Shown: positions 25,005-33,737 of the stretch, piece by piece | Layout of the letters: each line of letters starts with the position of its first letter | How positions within the stretch are numbered: position 1 is the stretch's first letter | Assembly: GCA_964574215.1 (NCBI GenBank) | Contig: CAZNLR010000041.1 | Location: forward strand, 1-47,105 | Source: GCA-2725625 sp964574215 | GTDB lineage: Bacteria > Pseudomonadota > Alphaproteobacteria > Rhodospirillales > UBA2165 | Length of the DNA: 47,105 bases | Direction: 5' to 3' | Notes under the pieces: generated by a model | The model's input: the letters and a program-made list of their open reading frames with translations, nothing else | The model's database searches: none | Told to the model about the DNA's origin: nothing | Translations under genes and position numbers: made by a program

Positions 25005-25066
25005 AAAAAGTGTACCAGGAATAATTTCTCTAAATTTCATTAAATTATTCCTGGTACACTTTTTTT
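25003..25066. terminator. Bidirectional terminator with a perfect 25-bp stem
   Basis: A7 plus GTGTACCAGGAATAATTT (25003-25027) is exactly complementary to 25042-25066, with a 14-nt loop. Both strands end in seven T, so it can stop transcription from the receiver gene (plus) and from asd (minus). The receiver stop codon TAA overlaps the first A residues. The stem is much longer than needed for a terminator. Confidence 0.85.
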
Positions 25067-25069
25067 GTT

Positions 25070-25292
25070 GCCCCTCAGACGCCGGGCGCTCCCTCCGGGA
25101 GCTTGGCTCACGCGCCATAAGGCGCGGCGCGCACTTGCGCTTGCCAAAGCTCTGATAAGGGCTTTGGTTTGGAAATCAGTGATCAACGGTTAAGTTCAAA
25201 AGTCCTTTCGGACTTTTGTAAGCGCGACTGCGCGTCGGCGCTGATGCGCCGTGAGCCAGGAGTTCGAAGAACCCGCCCGGCGCCTGAGGGGC
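25070..25292. repeat. 223-bp palindromic element with 19-bp inverted ends and nested hairpins
   Basis: The ends GCCCCTCAGACGCCGGGCG (25070-25088) and 25274-25292 are inverted copies with one mismatch. Inside is a second nested pair, GGCTCACG near 25105 with CGTGAGCC near 25250, plus simple hairpins at 25088-25102, 25144-25167, 25197-25218 (9 bp, core AAAAGTCC) and 25237-25250. It lies between two convergent genes and touches neither. It looks like a repetitive palindromic unit or MITE-like element; a structured transcript is the alternative. There is no coding capacity. Confidence 0.6.
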
Positions 25293-25296
25293 AAAT

Positions 25297-26316
25297 TTAA
25301 AGATAATCCTGGATAAGAGTTTCGGCGATCTGCACGGCGTTTAGAGCAGCCCCTTTGCGCAGATTGTCGGCGACCACCCACAGGCTCAGGCCGTTTTCCA
25401 CGGTGAAGTCCTCGCGGATACGGCTGACATAGACGGAATCCTCACCGGCGCACTCTTTCGGCGTGACGTAGCCTTCATCGGCCCGGTGATCGACCACCGC
25501 TATACCCGGCGAATTGCGGAGCGCTTCCCGCGCTTCTTCCGCCGAAACGGGGTTTTCAAATTCGATGTTTACGGCTTCGGCATGACCGACGAAGACGGGC
25601 ACCCGCACGCAGGTGGCGGTCACTTTGATCGCCGGATCGATAATCTTTTTGGTCTCGGCCACCATTTTCCACTCTTCCTTGGTCGATCCGTCATCCATGA
25701 AAACATCGATGTGGGGAATGACATTGAAAGCGATGGGCTTGGTGAAGTTTTCCTGAAACTTATGTTCCGGTTCGTTCATGTAGACGCCGCGGGTCTGATT
25801 GAACAGCTCCTCCATGGCCGACTTGCCCGAACCCGATACCGACTGATAGGTGGACACCACCACCCGATTGATGGTCGCCAACTGATGCAGGGGCGCCAGC
25901 GCCACCACCATTTGGATGGTCGAGCAGTTGGGATTGGCGATGATGTTCTTATTGCGGTATTCGGCCAATGCATGGGCGTTGACCTCCGGCACCACCAAAG
26001 GCACATCCGGGTCCATGCGGAAATGGGAGGTATTGTCGATCACCACGGCACCGGCTTCGGCCGCCTTCGGGCTGAATTCGGCGGAGACCTTGGCGCCGGG
26101 ACTGGACAGTACGATATCCGTTCCCTCGAAATCGAAATCGGCCAGATCATGGACCTTCAACACGTCGTCTTCACCGTAGGACACTTCCATACCGACCGAC
26201 CGCGACGAGGCAACCGCCGTCACGTCGGACGCGGGCACGTCCCGTTCCGCCAGTATCTGCATAATCTCACGACCGACATTGCCGGTCGCACCGACAACCG
26301 CGTATTGGTAACCCAT
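25297..26316 (-). CDS. asd: Aspartate-semialdehyde dehydrogenase
   Basis: 339 residues, normal length. It reduces aspartyl phosphate to aspartate semialdehyde with NADPH, the branch point to lysine/DAP, threonine and methionine. The NADP fold VVGATGNVGREIMQIL is at the N-terminus. The catalytic Cys is in NPNCSTIQMVVALAPLH, followed by STYQSVSGSGKSAMEELFNQT. RVPVFVGHAEAVNIEF holds the active-site Arg and His. It follows leuB on the same strand with a 122-bp gap. That gap contains a GGAGCG/CGCTCC hairpin (26380-26400) without a U-run. Confidence 0.97.
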   Translation of the reverse strand: MGYQYAVVGATGNVGREIMQILAERDVPASDVTAVASSRSVGMEVSYGEDDVLKVHDLADFDFEGTDIVLSSPGAKVSAEFSPKAAEAGAVVIDNTSHFRMDPDVPLVVPEVNAHALAEYRNKNIIANPNCSTIQMVVALAPLHQLATINRVVVSTYQSVSGSGKSAMEELFNQTRGVYMNEPEHKFQENFTKPIAFNVIPHIDVFMDDGSTKEEWKMVAETKKIIDPAIKVTATCVRVPVFVGHAEAVNIEFENPVSAEEAREALRNSPGIAVVDHRADEGYVTPKECAGEDSVYVSRIREDFTVENGLSLWVVADNLRKGAALNAVQIAETLIQDYL

Positions 26317-26438
26317 GTGTAGTCTCCCAAGAAGTTTCTTTGGGGGGTCTTCTCCGAGGAGAATTTCCGTTAAATCAGGAGCGGTGATGTACGCTCCTTC
26401 TTGGTTCAGATCAAGCTTTTTAGGGCTTTTCTGGGCTG

Positions 26439-27548
26439 TTAAGCCGCCAGCTTGTCCAGTTCGTTGACAATGGCCTCACCCATCACCGAGGTCGAGACCT
26501 TGGCCTTGCCTTCCTCCATGATATCGGCCGTCCGGAGCCCGCTGTCCAGGATGTTCTGCACCGCCTGGTCGATCAGATCGGCGTCGTCCGACATATCGAA
26601 GGAATAACGCAACAGCATGGAATAGCTGAGGATGGTCGCCAGCGGATTGGCAATACCTTGACCGGTAATATCCGGCGCCGATCCGTGGACCGGTTCATAG
26701 AGCGCCGGGCGGCGGCCGGATTCATCCGGTGAGCCCAAGGACGCCGACGGCAGCATGCCCAACGACCCCGTCAACATAGCGGCGCAATCGGATAGAATGT
26801 CGCCGAACATATTGGTGGTCACCATGACGTCGAACTGTTTGGGATTGCGCACCAGCTGCATGGCGGCATTGTCCACATACATGTGGCTGAGCTCGATATC
26901 GGGATAATCGCCCTTAATGCCTTCCATGGTTTCCCGCCACATGACGGTGGTTTCCAGCACATTGGCCTTGTCGACGGAGCACACCCGCTTGTCCCGCTTG
27001 GCCGCAAGATCGAAGGCCACCCGCCCGATGCGTTCCACCTCGGGCGTCGTATAGGTCATCGTGTTGTAGCCCTTGCGCGTCCCGTCGGGCAGCTCTTCGA
27101 CGCCCCGTGGTTCACCGAAATAGAGGCCTCCCGTGAGTTCCCGGAGGATCATGATATCGAGGCCTTTAACGATATCCAGCTTGAGGGTCGAAGCTTCGGC
27201 CAAAGCGTCGAACACGATGGCCGGCCGTAGATTGGCGAACAAGCCCATCTCCTTACGAATGCCTAAGAGACCGCGTTCCGGCTGAACGTCGAACGGCAGG
27301 GTTTCCCATTTGGGACCGCCAACCGCGCCCATCAGCACGGCGTCTGAATTGTGCGCAGCTTCGAGGGTTTCATCGGGCAAGGGTGAGCCGGTCTCATCAT
27401 AAGCCGAACCGCCAATCAACCCTTCGGTAATGTCAAAGGTTACCGAGCGGCGATGGTCCATCCAGTCGATAACGCGGCGGACTTCGGTCATAACTTCGGG
27501 GCCGATGCCGTCACCAGGCAAAAAAAGGAGCTTCTTGTTTGCAGGCAC
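26439..27548 (-). CDS. leuB: 3-isopropylmalate dehydrogenase
   Basis: 369 residues, normal length. NAD-dependent oxidative decarboxylation of 3-isopropylmalate, the third step of leucine synthesis. It opens KKLLFLPGDGIGPEVMTEV. Substrate arginines lie in RPERGLL-type and LANLRP segments (seen as QPERGLLGIRKEMGLFANLRPA) and RELTGGLYFGEPRG. Metal and NAD residues lie in NMFGDILSDCAAMLTGSLGMLPSASLG and EPVHGSAPDITGQGIANPLA. It follows leuD by 33 bp. Confidence 0.97.
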   Translation of the reverse strand: MPANKKLLFLPGDGIGPEVMTEVRRVIDWMDHRRSVTFDITEGLIGGSAYDETGSPLPDETLEAAHNSDAVLMGAVGGPKWETLPFDVQPERGLLGIRKEMGLFANLRPAIVFDALAEASTLKLDIVKGLDIMILRELTGGLYFGEPRGVEELPDGTRKGYNTMTYTTPEVERIGRVAFDLAAKRDKRVCSVDKANVLETTVMWRETMEGIKGDYPDIELSHMYVDNAAMQLVRNPKQFDVMVTTNMFGDILSDCAAMLTGSLGMLPSASLGSPDESGRRPALYEPVHGSAPDITGQGIANPLATILSYSMLLRYSFDMSDDADLIDQAVQNILDSGLRTADIMEEGKAKVSTSVMGEAIVNELDKLAA

Positions 27549-27581
27549 TATTCAATCTTCCTTAAAAATAATTTTTGAATT

Positions 27582-28187
27582 TTACAGCCAGGGTTGAGAG
27601 GCCTTCTGGCTGGATTCGAATGAACTGATCTTGTCTTCCTTTTGAAGGGTCAGACCGATGTCGTCCAAACCGTTCAGCAGGCAATGTTTTTTGAATGGAT
27701 CGATCTCGAAATTAATCAACCCGCCGTCCGGTCCGGTGATTTCCTGGGCCTCGAGATCGACGGTCACGGTGGCGTTGGCGCCCCGTTCGGCATCGTCCAT
27801 CAGCTTGTCTACCTGTTCCTGGGGCAGCTTGATCAGCAACATGCCGTTCTTGAAGCTGTTGTTGTAAAAAATGTCGGCGAAGTCCGGCGCGATAACGCAA
27901 CGGATGCCGTAATCAGCCAGAGCCCAGGGCGCATGTTCGCGGGACGATCCGCAGCCAAAATTTTTACCGGTTACGAGAATTTCAGCATCTTTATAGGCCG
28001 GCTGGTTGAGAACAAATTCCGGCCGTTCGTTACCGTCATCGTCGAAACGCAACACAAAAAACAGGCTTTTTCCCAGGCCGGTGCGTTTGATGGTTTTCAA
28101 AAAGCGGGCCGGGATGATCATGTCGGTATCGACATTGATCAAGGGCAATGGCGCGGCAACACTGGTGAGTTTAGTGAATTTTTCCAT
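27582..28187 (-). CDS. leuD: 3-isopropylmalate dehydratase small subunit
   Basis: 201 residues, normal length. This is the swivel domain that completes the LeuC active site. Signature segments: TSVAAPLPLINVDTDMIIPARFLK, VTGKNFGCGSSREHAPWALADYGIRCVIAPDFADIFYNNSFKNG with the GSSRE substrate loop, and LLIKLPQEQV. The first base of its ATG is the last base of the leuC stop, so the two subunits are translationally coupled. Confidence 0.97.
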   Translation of the reverse strand: MEKFTKLTSVAAPLPLINVDTDMIIPARFLKTIKRTGLGKSLFFVLRFDDDGNERPEFVLNQPAYKDAEILVTGKNFGCGSSREHAPWALADYGIRCVIAPDFADIFYNNSFKNGMLLIKLPQEQVDKLMDDAERGANATVTVDLEAQEITGPDGGLINFEIDPFKKHCLLNGLDDIGLTLQKEDKISSFESSQKASQPWL

Positions 28188-29593
28188 TAGTCAAAATCCC
28201 TGATGTCTACGAGATGGCCGGCAATCGCCGCCGCCGCCGCCATGGCCGGCGAAACCAAATGGGTGCGGCCTCCTGGTCCTTGGCGTCCTTCGAAATTGCG
28301 GTTCGACGTGGAGGCCGATCTCTCACCCGGCGCCAGTTTGTCGGCGTTCATGGCCAGACACATGGAACAGCCTGCCTCCCGCCATTCGAACCCGGCATCG
28401 GTGAAGATTTTGTCCAGCCCTTCTTGCTCGGCCAGTTCTTTGATCAGGCCGGACCCGGGCACCACCATGGCGTCGACGGTGTCGGCGACTTTACGGCCCT
28501 TGGCCACTTCGGCAGCGGCCCGCAGATCCTCCAACCGGCTGTTGGTGCAGGAGCCGATGAACATCCGGTCGATATTGATTTCGTTGAGCGGCGTACCGGC
28601 TTCCAGCCCCATATACTCCAGGGAGCGGATCATTTTGGTGCGCCGGTTTTCATCCTCTTCGGCAGCAGGGTCAGGCACCTTGCCGGTGATTGGCAGGACG
28701 TCTTCCGGGCTGGTGCCCCAGGTCACCTGCGGCGCGATATCGGCAGCCTTGAGAATCACTTCGCTGTCGTAGGAAGCGCCCTCATCAGTATTGAGGGTCT
28801 TCCAGTAAGCAACGGCGGCTTCCCAGGCAGCGGCTTTGGGCGACATGGGCCGGCCTTTGAGGAACTCAAAGGTGGTCTCGTCGGGCGCGATCAATCCGGC
28901 CCGGGCGCCGCCTTCGATGGTCATGTTGCAGACCGTCATGCGGCCTTCCATAGACAGGCTGCGAATAGCGTCGCCGGCGAATTCGATGGCGCAACCGGTG
29001 CCGCCCGCCGTGCCGATCTCACCGATGATGGCCAGGATCATATCCTTGGCGGTGACGCCCAGGGGCAACTCACCATCGACCCGCACCAACATATTTTTTG
29101 CTTTGACCTGAACCATGGTCTGGGTGGCCAGGACATGCTCGACTTCCGAGGTGCCGATGCCGAAGGCGAGTGATCCGAGAGCGCCGTGGGTGGCGGTGTG
29201 GGAATCACCGCAAACCAATGTCGTACCCGGCAGGGTAAAGCCCTGCTCCGGGCCCACCACATGGCAAATGCCCTGGCGGATATCGTCCATGCCGTAATAC
29301 GGGATACCGAAATCGGCGCAGTTTTTCTCCAGGGCTTCCACCTGAATACGCGATTCCTCGTTTTCGATCCCCTGAGACCGGTCGGTGGTGGGCACATTGT
29401 GATCGGCCACCGCCAGGGTCTGGTCGGTACGGCGCACTTGCCGCCCATTGTCGCGCAGACTTTCGAACGCCTGAGGGCTGGTCACTTCGTGAACCAGATG
29501 GCGGTCAATATAAAGGAGACAAGTACCGTCATCCTGTTGATCGACGACGTGACTTTCCCAAATCTTGTCGTGAAGGGTTTTTGGATCGCTCAT
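28187..29593 (-). CDS. leuC: 3-isopropylmalate dehydratase large subunit
   Basis: 468 residues, normal length. Aconitase-family 4Fe-4S enzyme isomerising 2- to 3-isopropylmalate. It has KTLHDKIWESHVV at the N-terminus and the VCGDSHTATHGALGSLAFGIGTSEVEHVLATQ block. The cluster cysteines are in IGSCTNSRLEDLRAAA and in EAGCSMCLAMNADKL. The C-terminal SNRNFEGRQGPGGRTHLVSPAMAAAAAI is characteristic. It lies 70 bp downstream of rplS, an order also seen in other alphaproteobacteria. Confidence 0.97.
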   Translation of the reverse strand: MSDPKTLHDKIWESHVVDQQDDGTCLLYIDRHLVHEVTSPQAFESLRDNGRQVRRTDQTLAVADHNVPTTDRSQGIENEESRIQVEALEKNCADFGIPYYGMDDIRQGICHVVGPEQGFTLPGTTLVCGDSHTATHGALGSLAFGIGTSEVEHVLATQTMVQVKAKNMLVRVDGELPLGVTAKDMILAIIGEIGTAGGTGCAIEFAGDAIRSLSMEGRMTVCNMTIEGGARAGLIAPDETTFEFLKGRPMSPKAAAWEAAVAYWKTLNTDEGASYDSEVILKAADIAPQVTWGTSPEDVLPITGKVPDPAAEEDENRRTKMIRSLEYMGLEAGTPLNEINIDRMFIGSCTNSRLEDLRAAAEVAKGRKVADTVDAMVVPGSGLIKELAEQEGLDKIFTDAGFEWREAGCSMCLAMNADKLAPGERSASTSNRNFEGRQGPGGRTHLVSPAMAAAAAIAGHLVDIRDFD

Positions 29594-29663
29594 AGAGGTA
29601 CGCTCTTAGTAAGTATTGAGTCCAAGGGACTGAAATCTAGCCGGGATCAGCCCGGCGAAGGGT

Positions 29664-30191
29664 TTACTCTTCGCCGGTAGCCTCTTCCACTGGTTCTTCG
29701 GCTGGAGCTTCTGCCGGGCTTTCAACGGATGTATCAGCCGGTTCCGACGCGCCATTTTTTGCCGCCGCTTTGGTCGCCTCTTTGTCGGCCGCGGCCGCAT
29801 CGCGTTCCGCCGCGGAAATCTTGGCGGCAAATCCGTCGGTCCGTTCGGCAATACGAGCCCGTTTGCCCTGACGGCCGCGCAGATAGTAAAGTTTGGCGCG
29901 GCGGACATCGCCCCGGCGGACAATTTCGATTTCATCCAGGTTCGGCGAATAGAGCTGGAAAACACGCTCGACGCCTTCACCATAAGAAATTTTGCGCACC
30001 GTAAAGGACGAATTTAATCCGTCATTCTTGCGGGCGATGCAGACACCTTCATAGGCCTGAATCCGCTCCCGGGAGCCCTCAACCACTTTGACGCTTATGC
30101 GCAGCGTGTCACCGGGGCCAAAATCCGGCAATTCCTTGCCGCCGGTCAATTTTTCAATCTGCTCTTTCTCAAGCTCTTGAATTACATTCAT
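29664..30191 (-). CDS. rplS: 50S ribosomal protein L19 with an acidic C-terminal extension
   Basis: 175 residues; the L19 core is about 115. Core motifs: DFGPGDTLRISVKVVEGSRERIQAYEGVCIARKN, FTVRKISYGEGVERVFQLYSP, and RRGDVRRAKLYYLRGRQGKRARIAER. L19 sits at the 30S-50S interface. After the core come about 55 residues that are first Ala/Lys/Asp-rich and then almost only Glu, Ala, Pro and Thr. Such tails occur in some alphaproteobacteria. Next gene after trmD, with an 88-bp gap. Confidence 0.96.
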   Translation of the reverse strand: MNVIQELEKEQIEKLTGGKELPDFGPGDTLRISVKVVEGSRERIQAYEGVCIARKNDGLNSSFTVRKISYGEGVERVFQLYSPNLDEIEIVRRGDVRRAKLYYLRGRQGKRARIAERTDGFAAKISAAERDAAAADKEATKAAAKNGASEPADTSVESPAEAPAEEPVEEATGEE

Positions 30192-30279
30192 CGTCTTATC
30201 CTCATCTAGGTGTCGGCCGGTAACTCCATGGCCAAAATTAAAAAATCGGTTTTAAATTTCCACTTTCAAAATTCGTCAT

Positions 30280-31068
30280 TTATTTTCCGGAACCGCAATA
30301 GTCGGTCCATAGATCCGGCCGTCGTTCCCGTGTCATGTTTTCCGCCTCTGCCAAACGCCAGGCCCGTACATTTTCATGGTGCCCGGAAAGCAAAACTTCC
30401 GGCACCTCCCAATCTTCACCACCGCAGGTCCAGGTGCGCGGCCGCGTATATTGGGGATATTCCAGTAAGCCGCCTTCAAAACTTTCCTCGGTCGGCGAAT
30501 CCTCGCTGCCCATAACGCCAGGCAGCAAACGAACACAAGCGTCTATCAGAGCCGCCGCCGCCGGTTCGCCGCCGGATAGAATATAGTCGCCGAGACTGAT
30601 CTCCTCCATATTCCAGGCCTGAACGACCCGTTCGTCAACGCCTTCATAACGGCCGCAAAGCAAGACCACGCCAGCGCCCGCCGTCAATTCCGATATCCTT
30701 GCCTGGGTCAAGGGACGACCGCGTGGCGTTAAATAAATGATCGGCCGTTTCGATGTTTCGTCGGCGTTTTCAGAAGCCGGTTTGAGGCCGGCGCCTCGCA
30801 ACGCTTTATCCACCACATCGGGCCGCATCACCATCCCAGGGCCGCCGCCGAAGGGCGTATCATCGACTGTTTGGTGTTTATCGCTGGTAAAATTACGAAT
30901 GTCCACCCTCTCCAACGACCAGGTGCCGTCCGCCAACGCCTTGCCGGCGAGGGATTCACCAAGCTGCCCCGGGAACATGTCGGGAAACAGGGTCAAGACC
31001 GTCGCCTGCCAGGGAGAAATCCCGGGCGACACGTCCTTCTTTCCATTTCCGGTATGGCTATCGACCAT
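30280..31068 (-). CDS. trmD: tRNA (guanine37-N1)-methyltransferase
   Basis: From the ATG at 31068 (MVDSHTGNGKKD) it has 262 residues. This start follows the rimM stop by one base and has GAGGAA at the right distance; an upstream start would lie inside rimM. SPOUT-class enzyme that methylates G37 next to the anticodon to prevent frameshifting. Visible: VLTLFPDMFPGQLGESLAGKA, DDTPFGGGPGMVMRPDV, the SAM trefoil knot VVLLCGRYEGVDERV, and SLGDYILSGGEPAAAALIDACVRLLPGVMG. About 20 extra residues precede the usual start of the domain. Confidence 0.96.
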   Translation of the reverse strand: MVDSHTGNGKKDVSPGISPWQATVLTLFPDMFPGQLGESLAGKALADGTWSLERVDIRNFTSDKHQTVDDTPFGGGPGMVMRPDVVDKALRGAGLKPASENADETSKRPIIYLTPRGRPLTQARISELTAGAGVVLLCGRYEGVDERVVQAWNMEEISLGDYILSGGEPAAAALIDACVRLLPGVMGSEDSPTEESFEGGLLEYPQYTRPRTWTCGGEDWEVPEVLLSGHHENVRAWRLAEAENMTRERRPDLWTDYCGSGK

Positions 31069-31069
31069 C

Positions 31070-31627
31070 TTATTGTTCCTCGGTTCCATTTCCATCGTGA
31101 TCCCGTTCAGAGACCTCGTTGGGCGGATTTAACACCATGCGGCGGTTTTCCAGATCGACAACCGGAACCACCGCTTTGGTAAACGAATAAAAGGCTGTTT
31201 TCCCGTTGGTCATCTCGATCTCCATCACATCACCGGCGCCGAAATTATCTACCATCCGAACGACGCCGAACTTTTTGCCGTCTTCCAACTCCACCTGCAA
31301 ACCGGCCAGGTCCGAATTGTAGAATTCGTCCTCTTCCAGCTGCGGCAACGCGTCCCGGGGTATGTAAAACTCTGTCCCCTTTAGCTGTTCCGCCGCCGTC
31401 CGGTCGGCAATACCGTCTACTTTGATCACCAACGCCTTGGCATTCTGCTTCACCAGGCTGAGATGAAATTGCCGCTTTCCGGTTTCATCGGTAACCGCGC
31501 CGTAGGAGGTAAGGTCGGCTGGATCGGCGGTAAAGCTTTTGACTTTGACCGCGCCGGCCATTCCGTGAGCGCCGGTGATGACACCAATGCAAATCCTGTC
31601 GGTATTACCTTTGGTCGGTATCGGCAT
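31070..31627 (-). CDS. rimM: Ribosome maturation factor RimM
   Basis: 185 residues, normal length. It binds S19 and helps 30S head assembly. The N-terminal RimM domain has CIGVITGAHGMAGAVKVKSFTADP-type sequence and the PRC-barrel half has DEFYNSDLAGLQVELEDGKKFGVVRMV and IPFVPAVV-like VPVVDLENRRMVLNPP. It sits in the expected order rpsP-rimM-trmD and is coupled to trmD. Confidence 0.95.
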   Translation of the reverse strand: MPIPTKGNTDRICIGVITGAHGMAGAVKVKSFTADPADLTSYGAVTDETGKRQFHLSLVKQNAKALVIKVDGIADRTAAEQLKGTEFYIPRDALPQLEEDEFYNSDLAGLQVELEDGKKFGVVRMVDNFGAGDVMEIEMTNGKTAFYSFTKAVVPVVDLENRRMVLNPPNEVSERDHDGNGTEEQ

Positions 31628-31648
31628 CGTCCGTATCGGGTAAAGGGC

Positions 31649-32221
31649 TTACCCCTCTTCCTTCTTTTCCTCTTCTTCAGCAGGCGCTTCCTCGGGTGCA
31701 GCTTCCTCGGCGGGGGCTTCCTCGGCGGGCGCCTCCTCAGGCGCAGCTTCCTCAGGCGCAGCTTCCTCAGGCGCAGCTTCCTCGGCGGGGGCTTCCTCAG
31801 GCGCAGCTTCTTCCGCCGGGGCTTCCTCGGCGGGTGCTTCGGCTTCAGCCGCTGCAGCTTCTTCCGCAGCCGCTTGGGCTGCTTGGGCCGCTTCCTCTTT
31901 TTCTCTCAGTTTTTCGAGTGTTTTTTCGCGCGGCAAATGCTGTTTGGTTTGTTCATAGCGTGCCGGCATTTCCATCATATTGGCCTGGGCCAGAAAACGC
32001 TGAACCCGGTCCGACGGTGTCGCGCCATTGGAAAGCCAATGTTTGATACGCTCCTCTTTAAGGATAATCCGTTCCGGATGATCCTTTGGCACCATCGGAT
32101 TATAGGTGCCCAGTCGTTCGATATACCGGCCGTCGCGGGGAGAGCGCGAATCGGCGACAACAATGCGGTAGAACGGGCGTTTTTTGGCGCCCCCGCGGGA
32201 TAGTCTAATTCGTGTGGCCAT
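31649..32221 (-). CDS. rpsP: 30S ribosomal protein S16 with a long Glu/Ala/Pro repeat tail
   Basis: 190 residues; the S16 core is about 80-110. The core begins MATRIRLSRGGAKKRPFYRIVVADSRSPRDGRYIERLGTYNP-like and includes LKEERIKHWLSNGATPSDRV. After a Lys/Glu-rich helix, the last 85 or so residues are made of EEAPA and EEA repeats ending EEEKKEEG. At the DNA level a 15-bp unit is repeated exactly in tandem. The tail is strongly acidic. It is the first ribosomal gene after ffh. Confidence 0.96.
   Translation of the reverse strand: MATRIRLSRGGAKKRPFYRIVVADSRSPRDGRYIERLGTYNPMVPKDHPERIILKEERIKHWLSNGATPSDRVQRFLAQANMMEMPARYEQTKQHLPREKTLEKLREKEEAAQAAQAAAEEAAAAEAEAPAEEAPAEEAAPEEAPAEEAAPEEAAPEEAAPEEAPAEEAPAEEAAPEEAPAEEEEKKEEG
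31735..31809. repeat. 15-bp tandem repeat in the 3' part of rpsP
   Basis: The unit CCTCAGGCGCAGCTT occurs exactly at 31735-31749, 31750-31764, 31765-31779 and 31795-31809. A variant lies between the third and fourth copies, and diverged copies flank both sides. The unit is five codons long, so copy-number change would keep the frame. Confidence 0.9.
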
Positions 32222-32290
32222 TTATCTTGTTTCCTTTTCGATATGTAATCTGTTGATCTGTGGTTTCACTGTTCAGTGTAAAATACTTGG

Positions 32291-33684
32291 TTAAAACTTC
32301 ATGCCCGGTGGCGGCATCATGCCGGGTGGTAACGCACCTCCCGCACCGCCGGATCCACCTAGACCGCCGGGCAACAAACCCTTTTTGCCCAGCTTGCCCA
32401 TTTTCTTCATCATCGAACTCATCTGCTGGAACTGCTTGAGCAGTCGGTTGACGTCCTGCACCGTGGTGCCCGAACCGGCAGCAATGCGCTTGCGCCGCTT
32501 GGCATTCAGCAGTTTCGGATTGCGCCGCTCTTTCGGCGTCATGGATAGAATTATCGCTTCCTGGCGGGCGATCATTTTGTCGTCCAAGTCGGCTTCGGCA
32601 ATTTGTTTTTTCATTTTACCGACACCCGGCAGCATGCCCATCAAACCGCCCAAATCGCCCATCTTTTTCACCTGGGCCAATTGTTCCTGCAAATCCTCCA
32701 GGGTGAACTGGCCCTTGAGCGCCCGCTTGGCGACTTTTTCCGCTTTTTCCTGATCGACGACTTCGGCGGCCTTTTCAACCAGGCCGACCACGTCACCCAT
32801 GCCAAGAATGCGTCCGGCAATTCTTTCCGCCTGAAAGGTTTCCAGCGCATCGAGCTTTTCACCGACACCCATCAGCTTGATAGGACAGCCGGTAACGCTC
32901 CTCATGGAAAGGGCCGCGCCGCCTCTNNNNNNNNNNNNNNNNNNNNNACGATGCCCGTAATACCTACTTTCTCGTTGAACTCCTTGGCCACATTAACGGC
33001 GTCCTGGCCGCTCATGGCGTCGGCCACCAGCAGAGTTTCCGCGGGATTGACCGCTCCCCTGATCTCCATCACTTCGGTCATCAGGGCCTGATCGATGGCA
33101 AGGCGTCCGGCCGTATCCAGAATGACCACGTCATGGCCACCTTTGCGGCCCGTATCCATGGCCCGTTTGGCAATGCCGACGGGTTGTTCACCGATCACCG
33201 GCTGAAGGCAGTCGACCTCCGCCTGCTTGGCCAGTTGCGCCAATTGCTCCTGCGCCGCGGGACGGGCAACGTCGAGCCCGGCGACCAAGACCTTCTTGCG
33301 CTCGGCATTTTTCAGACGCAGGGCCAGTTTGCCGGTGGTCGTGGTCTTACCCGATCCCTGCAATCCGACCATCAGAATCGGGACCGGCGCGGTGGCGGCG
33401 AGATTAACGGGCGCATCTTCCGGGCCCAGCATTTCGATCAGATAATCATTGACGATTTTGATGACCATCTGGCCCGGCGTGATACTCTTGACGACATCCT
33501 GACCGATGGCTTTTTCACGGACGTTTTCGACAAAGTCCTTAACCACGGGCAAGGCAACATCGGCCTCAAGAAGGGCGACGCGAATTTCACGCATGGCTTC
33601 GCCGACGTCGGCTTCGCTCAAAGCGCCCCGCTTTTTCAGGCGATCAAAAATGTCACCAAATTTATCGGTCAGTCCGTCAAACAA
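32291..33684 (-). CDS. ffh: Signal recognition particle protein Ffh (interrupted by an N gap)
   Basis: SRP GTPase that binds signal peptides and SRP RNA at the ribosome. The N domain starts MFDGLTDKFGDIFDRLKKRG. The G domain shows GLQGSGKTTTTGKLALRL, DVARPAAQEQLAQLA, DTAGRLAIDQALMTE and DAMSGQDAVNVAKEFNE. The M domain follows IKLMGVGEKLDALE and contains MTPKERRNPKLLNAKRRKRIAAGSG and a Met/Gly-rich C-terminus. 21 N at 32927-32947 fall in the invariant TKxDGxARGG motif. The frame after the gap is one off from the frame before it, which is explained by a wrong gap length rather than a real mutation. The intact protein would have about 465 residues. Confidence 0.95.
32927..32947. other. Assembly gap (21 N) inside ffh
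   Basis: Twenty-one N. Conserved Ffh sequence predicts about 25 missing bases here, so the gap length is an estimate and the frame change is an artefact. Confidence 0.95.
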
Positions 33685-33737
33685 CTCTTAACACCCGTAT
33701 TCGCATGCAAAATTAAGCAGCCAAAAAATTGCAAAGC

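Noticed and set aside
31677..31860. CRISPR-like tandem repeats
   Set aside because: The repeats are 15 bp, directly adjacent and in frame within rpsP; there are no spacers. No CRISPR array was seen anywhere in the window.
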